From Aplidium turbinatum (taxonomy: Eukaryota; Chordata; Ascidiacea; Aplousobranchia; Polyclinidae): a stretch of 64,000 nucleotides of DNA. Positions 56,668-64,000 of this stretch are shown here, one piece after another (positions within the stretch are counted from its first letter, which is position 1; each line of letters opens with the position of its first letter). The DNA lies in assembly GCA_918807975.1 (NCBI GenBank), contig OU964934.1:18042001-18106000 (forward strand), given 5' to 3'. The position numbers and the translations under genes were made by a program. The notes below the pieces were generated by a model, which saw nothing but the letters and a program-made list of their open reading frames with translations, made no database searches and had not been told where the DNA came from.

Positions 56668-58639
56668 AGCTTCTTTTGCCAACAAGTATTTTACTAGTAT
56701 ACGAATTGGTCAATGTAAATTAACAAAAAAATAATAATTTACCAAGGATTCCTCAGTTTTTTATAGATAGAGCAATTGTTTAAAAACCATAAAATAAACC
56801 CTCAAGCAGAATATGGCTAATCTGTACTGGCTAGGTATACAATCGACCAGAAGTTTTGGGTTGTGGTTAGTCAAAGTTCATCGACTTATTTCAGTTGACG
56901 TGTATCGTGTAACAACTGAACTGAGTTGTCCATTTCGTTGCAATCTGACAACCACACATCACCTTAAGACACTGCAAGTAGTAAATGTAATTTTATTCCT
57001 AAAATCTTCACAACAGCTTCAAACACTGACAAGGTTTTTTAACATTTTTCTGGAACACAGAATTTTTTATTAGTAGATTTTGTTTGCATTTTAAAAATCT
57101 GAAAATTGCTGTGCTAGTTCAGATAAATTCAATCTTTAACTTTTGTATTTTGTTCATTGAATATAGCTAAACTTATTAGCTCATCAACACTTATCACTTA
57201 TCATCATCACTTATCAGCTCAGCAGCAGCCTAGAGCAGTTAGCTATAGCTAAACTTATCGTTGTTATTCCTGTCCTGATGAAGGCACTATGATGGCACAA
57301 ATGAGGGCACTATCATGTGTCGAAAGCATTCGATGGAAATCTTATAGTTTTCTGTGAGTGTTTAAAAATGAATAATGTGGAATCTGGTTATGTGGCGTGG
57401 CTTGGCGTTATATGTTTGTGGCAAAACAAGAGGAGCTCTCTTTCATAGCTGAACAAACATTTGGAGCATGCCTTTGATTCATAATGAAGATTATCAAAAT
57501 CAGTGGCCTTCCAAATGGTTTCTAAGGCAACTTACATTTCTGGAAAGGTCAAGAAACTGTTCTATTGTCGCACAAAGGTTTATTATTACAGAATTATGCA
57601 ACACTGTATATTGATTTTTGTTATCTTATCACTAACATTTCCAGGACAAGAATCACTATAAACAGAAACGATACAGCTGGAACCAATTCTCAGTCATGAC
57701 AACAGAAAAAATGGAAAAGCGTTGTTCAATACACCAAAGGCATATCTTTTAAGTAGGCGATTAAGCAAATCATCGGACTAGTTAATCGAGAAGCAATTTG
57801 CGTAAAATTAATCTGTGGATCACTGATCGAAGATTCTTATCATCAGACTACGTTAGTGCGTAAAGAAAAAAGTTTGTGCCCAATCAAGCCGTTTAAGGAG
57901 CAGATTTGCTTAATCAGCAGATTTGCTTAATCGGCTGTGATTTGCTTAATCGGCTGATTTGCTTAATCGGAAAATTGTGGATGATCTGCTGTCGATGCAT
58001 AGAACTCGAGAACAATTTCGGATAAAGATACATTGTTAACGCGCACAATAAAACATAGAAGTACTGGAAGCAACAAGTAACAGGCAGAAACTTCCTTCCA
58101 AACATGCACAAATCAGCATGATATCAACTTGCTTTGTGAAAATGTTAGGATGACAAAACAAAAGTGTCAGCATGTTTCGCTTTACAGACAACAAAACAAA
58201 ACTGGCGAGAATGCTGTCGGTTGTTCAACTAAGAGCAAATCCAACGTTTCCAAGATCAATGTCTTCGTAGATATTTCGTTCTTTCTGTAGATTTGCGTAA
58301 GCTGGGTTGGAATTCTATAGAATATGAGAACAAAAATTATGTGAAAGAAGGCGCAGTTAGCAAAATGAAACTTATTAGTAGCTGCTTCACACAATACCAT
58401 CCGTGACTTACTGTTATGCGAGTACTTAAATCTTCTAATTCTTTCCTCAAATCCGAAAAAGTTGGTCGGTGGGAAGGGTGAAGATTCCAACACCGTCCCA
58501 TGACACCATAGCTATAAAAGAAGAAAACGCAACATATCTCAATAAAATAAATTAATAAAATGTCTATATGTAATGGAATATTCTGACACTTCTTTGTGAT
58601 GTCATAACTGAAAAGCGAAGACTGCATTATCCTCTAAAC

Positions 58640-59408
58640 CAGAGTTTCCAAAACTGTGGTCCGCGGACCATTGGTGGTCCGTGACGACTGCACATGTAGT
58701 CCGTGGCAATATAACAAGAAATTAAAAAGTCACATATATACGTTGTACAGTACGTACCCTGTCAAAGATAATTGCCGCAGTTCAATTATCAGTTCAGTTC
58801 AGTTATCAGTATCAGTTCAGTTTAATTAATACAGAGTTGATTTTCTGTGACGTTACACAACATTCGGAATTGCTTTCTGCACATTGCAAGAAGTACTTTT
58901 TAAAAGAGACATATGAGAATTTTGACTGGATTTTAAACTCTTTTGTTGTTACAAAAACTGATCTGTCAGGACGCAAAGAAGATATAGCCGAATTATCATC
59001 TGATCGAAATTTAATGCTTAGTTTCAATCAAACAGCTATTGCATCTTTCTGGTTGAGTGTTGTGGAGGAATATCCATTGCTATCGCAAAAGGCAACTAAA
59101 ATTTTATTGCTATTTGCCACGACCTACATGTTTGAGACAGCATTTTCAGCTCTTACCAACATGAAGACAAAGTACAGATCCAAACTTTCCGTGGAGCCAA
59201 ACTGACAAGTTTGCCTTTTACAAATAACTCCGAGAATTGATGACTTATGCAATAAGAAGCAATTCCATCCGTCCCATTGATGTTGTCAGTTTTTTAAATA
59301 AACAAAATTCGGTTTTATTTATTTTTATCTTTGTATTGGAATTGGGGTCCGCAAATAAACAGATTCACAAATAGTGGCCCGTGGCCCAAATAACTTTGGA
59401 AAACCCTG
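58640..59408 (+). mobile_element. hAT element, 769 bp, in RTK fragment C
   Basis: 8-base duplication CTCTAAAC (58632-58639, 59409-59416). Ends CAGAGTTTCCAAAACTG and TTTGGAAAACCCTG. Subterminal GTGGTCCGCGGACC palindrome. The corresponding place in unit B (about 33240-33300) has no insert. Confidence 0.88.
58837..59205 (+). pseudogene. hAT transposase C-terminal part (ZBED/FAM200-like)
   Basis: 122 codons open to a stop: FWLSVVEEYPLLSQKATKIL, then FATTYMFETAFSALTNMKTK and YRSKLSVEPN. This is the dimerisation end seen in ZBED5/FAM200-type hAT transposases (usual motif YLCE-FS, here YMFETAFS). The rest of the enzyme is missing, so an internally deleted, non-autonomous copy. Confidence 0.78.
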
Positions 59409-60556
59409 CTCTAAACATCCAAGTTTAACAATAATTGAGCTTGCATCAATGGCGGGCTATTCAACGATGCGAACTTGCAATTCATCTGGGCAGTAACTTG
59501 GTTGTTGTAATCTGTAGTTTCATTGAGTACTTTGTACTGCAGCTCGCGCCCACTCAGTCTCTTGTAAGGAGTAAACCCGAACGCTACAATTTCCCACATT
59601 ACGACACCAAACGACCATACGTCACTGGAGCTCGTGTAGATTTGATCAAAGTATGCCTCTGGCGACATCCAGCGGGATGGAAGTTTCGCTCCCTTAAAAA
59701 ATCAAAAAGTTATTCAAAGTTTTGGTTTAGAGAGCAGTTCCCATCTAAGCACAATAGGTTGTGAAAAAGTAAGCAACTTGTTTGAATTGCACATCCAACT
59801 CATGAACAACTTGACCATAGAATTGATGTGATTTAATGTTAAAAAGTAATAGGGTAATGATGTGGTCTTCGAAAAGTTCTTTATTTGTAAATAACTTGTG
59901 AATTTTTTTTTTCATGCACCTTCTGCAGGTTTCGAACCTCGATTATGTTTTTACTGGATCACTATTTCTTTTAGCCTTTTTTTCCCATTATACTAAGAGT
60001 AGAATGGCCAGTTTCTTTTTCTTAACCATCTTTTCTTCAGCAACTACGCCCATCCAATTTATAGCACCCTGGGTAGAGGTGAGCGGTGTTTTTCGGTAAT
60101 TAGCCTATAATGCCGTAAAGAAAACATGAAGAGGATTTGATCTCAATTGTTGTGCAACGCTGTATAGCCTTTGTCAATACTAAACTTGTAATTTTGTTTT
60201 ATAATTTGTTTCATATCATTATTGATGTGCGCAAACTGCACAATTGTAATCGGTCTCAACATTTCAGAACTGAACCAGATTTGTAAGACTGAGTCCAGCA
60301 CACAACACAATTCATCGTTAGTTTGGAAACTGTTATTTTCTACAGCAGTAATATGTGCAAAATGACTTACTCTTGCTCATCCACACAGTACAATGCAAAG
60401 TATGCAGCTAATACTTATTTAGTGCTTTAATTTCAAGTTACAACCTAACTTGCTTTCAATCGTGGGTTTTAGTTGCTGAAGGAAATATTTTGCTACAGAT
60501 GATGCAGACGCTATGACGAATTTTGTTGCTTTAGCTTCAGATTTCATCATTTAATA

Positions 60557-61692
60557 CAGTGGTTCCCAACCTTTTTTTGGCTGTTACCCTAATCTCCACC
60601 CTGAAGTGAGCCAATTACCCCCACGATCAATTTTCAAAAACAAAAATGTTTATTGCTATGTATTTCAAAGGGCTAACTATGACAATCAAAATGCAATACA
60701 ATACTGAATACGATAACAATGCGTGATAAACATTCAATGCGAAGGTCAGGCCTGGACTTCAGGCGCCAGCTTTGTGATCCTGGGCTTTGTGGTAGGCTAC
60801 TGAGGACAATTCTTGTGTCGCTTTTGACATCCTGGCGATTGCGCTTCTTTGTCTTCCTTCCCAAGACAGTTAAAAATCCTTGTTCACAGCGATACGTTGT
60901 TGAAAAAGATGTCAGGATATTTAATGCCCGTGTCGCTAATGTTGGTGCGTCCTGGAGTCTGCTAAACCAGAAGGTTTCTAAGCCTTTCCCATTGAAATCA
61001 AGTTTCAACGCTTTGTTCATTCGGAGAGTGATAAATTCTTCTTTGGCCGAAAAGTCGTCATCATCCACCTGGCTGTCATCACATGTGAAGGGCTCAGTGC
61101 ACCATTGAAAACTAGCCGTGTTCAAATTCGGAAAGTAGTTGTCCATCTTCTTGGCTAGCTGGCCTAAGTGGTCAGCTATGTCCTTTTTCAACGCCGCTGT
61201 CAACTCAAGTCCATTGCCTCCGAGATACATGTCAAACGTCTAAAACTGTGCTTCTTCCAACTCGCTTGTTCCACAATTTAACCTTTGCGATAAATGCTGC
61301 TCCGGCTACTTTGGTGTCGATCACAGTTACATTCTTGCCTTGAATTAAAAGATTGCCTTTGTTCGATTCACCAAAGATATCAGCCAGGTAGCACAGCTGG
61401 GAAATCCACTGTTGGTTAGAGAAGTATTCAGTCAAGTCGGACTTCTTTTCTATCAGAAAAACACGGACAGCCTCACGAAGTTCGACCAGGCGGGTTATCC
61501 TTTGCCATGAGACAGCCATCGTACTTCTGTGTGGTACAGTAATACTTCGTATATTTCTCCCATCTTCTTGCACAGTTCCTTGTAAAGACGACTGTTCCAT
61601 TCCTTCGCTTTTACAACCTCCGGTCTCGTTACCCGCCGAAAACAGGCAAATTACCTCCCGGGGGTAATTTACCCCCAGGTTGGGAAACACTG
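60557..61692 (-). mobile_element. hAT element, 1136 bp, ZBED5-like
   Basis: 8-base duplication ATTTAATA (60549-60556, 61693-61700). Ends CAGTGGTTCCCAACCT / AGGTTGGGAAACACTG. Absent from the same place in units A and B. Confidence 0.9.
60673..61690 (-). pseudogene. ZBED5/FAM200-like hAT transposase fragment
   Basis: Two open stretches: 61690-61232 (KSDLTEYFSNQQWISQLCYL, LADIFGESNKGNLLIQGKN) and 61230-60673 (DIADHLGQLAKKMDNYFPN, ETFWFSRLQDAPTLATRAL, YRCEQGFLTVLGRKTKKRNR). Together they follow the second half of ZBED5/FAM200-type proteins, with the YRCEQGF dimerisation motif. They differ by a frameshift near 61230, and a stop lies next to it. The N-terminal half is absent. Confidence 0.8.
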
Positions 61693-62376
61693 ATTTAATA
61701 GAACAATATGTTCATATAAGGAAATTGCAGCACTTGTCTGACAAAATGGTTCCACCGTAATCTGCACACGTTATTTCCCGCGTAGGATAAAGATATCTGA
61801 ATAGCTGTTTCACTTTCGAAGGAACATCATAAGATAATTTGGCTGGATATTGGCAGTTTATTCAGTATTTGCCAGGTCAGCCTATCGTCTTCAATTAAAT
61901 TTATCTATGCATCGTAAAAACAATAAACAAACAACAATACCCTGAGTTTAGCTGTTTATAGCGTGATGTATGCTGTTATGCTTTACATTAACCTAAGTAA
62001 GACAAAGCAAAAAGACATAGCTTCAGTTTTGAATGACCTGTAAATGAAGTTCATATGAAACGTTGTTTTCCAAATAACAAGCTGCGATCAACATAAAACA
62101 GGTGTCATTACTGAGATATTTGAAAAAGAAAGATATAAGTAAATTGGTTTGCTATTTTGTCAAGGTTTCATTACTTAAACAAAAAACAATACTTTTGAAT
62201 TGTGGCAAGCTAGCATTAACATTATGTGTGTAAAATAAAAACTAATGCTTTTCTTGATTATACACACCTAATTATACACTATCCAGATCATGAATGAATA
62301 AGCCTTTGTTTATTTTTATAAAACTGTCTCTATATTGGAGAGCCAGACTTTGAATATGCATAACATATTCTACAGT

Positions 62377-63328
62377 AGGGTGGCCCCTTTTGAGGCAATT
62401 TTTTCATTTCAACTTGCCTGGGTGATAAATTTTTGCCTTAGCCCAAAATATTAATAAATCTAAAAAAATGTTGAAATCTGACCCCGTTTAGACCCTGCCC
62501 CAACAGCATTTTTAAATCGAGCCCTCTAAATCATGTTTTTAATGATAAAATTAGTACCATTAGAGCTAGGTATATGTTGTTGGTATTCATTTTTATTGCT
62601 TTTCAGAAAGGAAGACACTTGCATGCCTTAATTCAAGATTTGAACAACTTTTTATAAATTCATTTTATAGTATCAATGTAAATGCTTCTTAAATTAACCG
62701 ATGAAGTGATATGATATCTTTCTGAGAGTTAGGCAAAAGACAAAGTGATAAAAGCACTACTAATTTATTAACCAAGAAGTAACAGCACATCGCATTTAGC
62801 ACAATAGAATCTATGTTTGCTTGGATTTTCTGGTGACACGATACTTTTTCCCCATCCATATGGCTTTTTTCATCCTTTTATGGTGCACAAAGCTTCACCA
62901 ATTTGTCGTTTTTGCCCGGCTATCCACCCAGTTGCTATTGTTGTCAGTTTAACTCCATGTTCTACAGATTGAGTGTGACCTGGATAATTCAGATGAAGAA
63001 GACGTTCCACAAATTGCTTAATGTTAATGAATGATTTGGCCAGGGGATGTTCATTCAAGGGAAGGATTCCTTTTTTGTTTAACCCTATTTCCTGTGGGGG
63101 GGGGGGGTCGGTGGGGACTTGCTCCTTTGCAAAGCAATATCATTAAAGAACTACGCGATCCACAGCTTTAAATTTTCTTGACTTTTCCTAAAAATTATTC
63201 AAGTATTTATTCCGCTTTAAATGACGTTGCTATTGTCTATAGTTTTAGAGATATGGCATGATTTTCATAACATACTCTGATATTTTAGCTAGCTACTAGC
63301 TAGCCCTTTTGTTTTCAAATTATATGGA
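62377..63328. other. Unassigned stretch between inverted copy and right-edge piggyBac
   Basis: No gene is supported. The minus frame 63058-62870 (LNYPGHTQSVEHGVKLTTIA and on) resembles the end of an uncharacterised family common in transposon-rich invertebrate genomes, by memory only. A G run of ten stands near 63097-63107. Confidence 0.35.
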
Positions 63329-63332
63329 TTAA

Positions 63333-64000
63333 CCGTATCTGTCACTGGCGTAGACCTTATGGTCTCGCCCTCTGCTAATTCAGCAATTTCACATAGAAGC
63401 AGTGACGCTAGAAACCTGAGATTTCTTGACTTTTACTTTTTTTTCTTGCCCCAAATTTTAATCCCGAATATGTTGGTATCGGATAATTGTGAAGTTCACA
63501 ATAAACCTTTTGTCACAGCCAGTTATGAAATGCAGGAAAATTTCGGGTTTATTCAATAGCTTGATTGACAGTTTACTATTAGCGTGCGGTTTCATTTTGT
63601 GCTTGTCAGTCAAACGCGACGGCGCTAAAATTCCAGGCAGCAAAATCCGTCTTTTTACATTGATTCAACGTCGATTTTGCTGTCTGGGTAGAGAGTCGGT
63701 CTCTGACGCAATATGGGTCATTCTTTGCTGTCAGACAATAACTAGGAAGGTAATTCATTATTTGCGCAAATTGCTTTGTAGTGCAAAAAGTGCATGGAAT
63801 ACTGTTTGCACAGAAACGGAAAAACAAAATTGATGAAATTCTGTGTTCAATACAAGAAGACTTTCAAAATGAAATGTCAACTGAAAAATTTGACCAAGAA
63901 ATGGCAAAAATAGGTCTAAAACCGAGTCTTTATCACCTTTTCTACCTAAAATACACAATCACGAATATATTTTGCGAAATAAATTGATTGAAGTGATAGA
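63333..64000 (+). mobile_element. piggyBac deletion derivative, runs off window
   Basis: TTAA (63329-63332) then CCGTATCTGTCACTG, the same end and the same AGACCTTATGGTCT palindrome as the 5.28-kb element. It matches 15844-16180, then jumps to about 20695-20990, so the transposase is deleted. A palindromic MITE is inserted at 63634-63691. The right end lies beyond the window. Confidence 0.88.
63634..63691. repeat. Palindromic MITE, shortest form
   Basis: CCAGGCAGCAAAATCCGTC and CGATTTTGCTGTCTGG ends with TTGATTCAACG between; absent from the matching place near 16145. Confidence 0.72.

Larger units (their letters stand above)
52967..58224. other. Intergenic region between RTK copy B and fragment C
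   Basis: About 5.3 kb matching 27904-32812 with no gene seen. Compared with unit A it keeps a segment of about 120 bases near 53480-53600 and about 360 bases at 56830-57190 that unit A lacks, and lacks about 150 bases present near 29720-29875. Confidence 0.6.
58225..59692 (-). pseudogene. RTK copy C: last three exons only
   Basis: Exons 59692-59479, 58511-58412, 58314-58225 match exons 15-17. Exon 15 is 214 instead of 215 bases: one T is lost in the run within TAGTTTCATTG, shifting frame after KVLNE. Its donor is GC instead of GT. Exon 16 has VMGRCWNLHPSHRP (three changes). The tail keeps [18 protein letters not shown] hAT element sits in the intron. The rest of the gene is absent: homology ends at about 59975. 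Confidence 0.85.
33724..59975. repeat. Tandem duplication unit B
   Basis: Direct repeat of unit A. Offsets read from matching landmarks are 33723 at the left, 33720 near the transmembrane exon, 34396 after the unit-B MITE, 33314 past the foldback site, 30334 past the hAT nest, and about 25063 past the piggyBac site. A third start of the same sequence (33700-33840 equivalent) is seen at about 59820-59975, where homology stops abruptly. Confidence 0.95.
59978..62376 (-). repeat. Inverted copy of the RTK intergenic segment
   Basis: Reverse complement of about 53351-54862 (and 28251-29690), with a few percent divergence and one hAT insertion. It lacks the SINE that both other copies carry. The left junction abuts the broken third unit; the right match ends at CTACAGTA. 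Confidence 0.9.

Noticed and set aside
59435-59764. 109-codon plus-strand frame
   Set aside because: Antisense of RTK exon 15 in fragment C; runs into intron sequence.
60719-61108. 129-codon plus-strand frame
   Set aside because: Antisense of the ZBED5-like hAT transposase fragment.

Overview
The window is animal nuclear DNA: AT-rich, with short exons, GT-AG introns and many DNA transposons, and tRNA-derived SINEs. It looks like a marine invertebrate. An ascidian-like animal is my guess, but nothing here proves the phylum. I see no bacterial genes, no true tRNA or rRNA gene, no CRISPR array, and no retrovirus, LTR element or Polinton.

The backbone is a large tandem duplication. Bases 1-33723 (unit A) recur from 33724 to about 59975 (unit B). 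The offset starts at 33723 and shrinks to about 25.06 kb because unit A carries extra transposons. Each unit holds the same gene on the minus strand: a receptor tyrosine kinase (RTK) whose exons I pieced together from splice sites and reading phase. Its order is signal peptide, C-type-lectin-like domain (CTLD), EGF, Ig, fibronectin-III-like membrane-proximal region, transmembrane helix, tyrosine kinase, and a short tail with an NPxY and an ITAM-like pair of tyrosine motifs. Copy A runs 27903 down to 206; its last three exons lie left of the window. Copy B is complete, 52966 down to 32813. Copy C is only the last three exons (59692-58225), damaged and cut off.

Region by region: 1-5.1 kb and 33.7-38.8 kb are almost identical (kinase exons plus a THAP/P-element-like fossil). 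From 5.1 kb onward the copies differ by about 1-3% and by whole insertions. Unit A alone has a 1.08-kb foldback element with a telomere-like core (8578-9660), a nest of hAT elements with a SINE and a LINE piece (12200-15171), and a 5.28-kb piggyBac element (15844-21124). Unit B alone has a TTAA-flanked MITE (40218-40889). All of these have exact or near-exact target duplications, with the empty site visible in the other unit. Beyond 59975 comes an inverted, older copy of the intergenic segment (to 62376) with its own hAT insertion, then an unassigned stretch, then a piggyBac deletion derivative running off the right edge.

The most interesting system is the receptor pair. Predicted lectin-type ectodomains sit on an intact-looking kinase with an ITAM-like tail, and the two copies differ in the CTLD almost only by amino-acid-changing substitutions. 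This would suit a diversifying recognition receptor, but function is inference. A false duplication made by assembling two haplotypes in a row must be excluded first.
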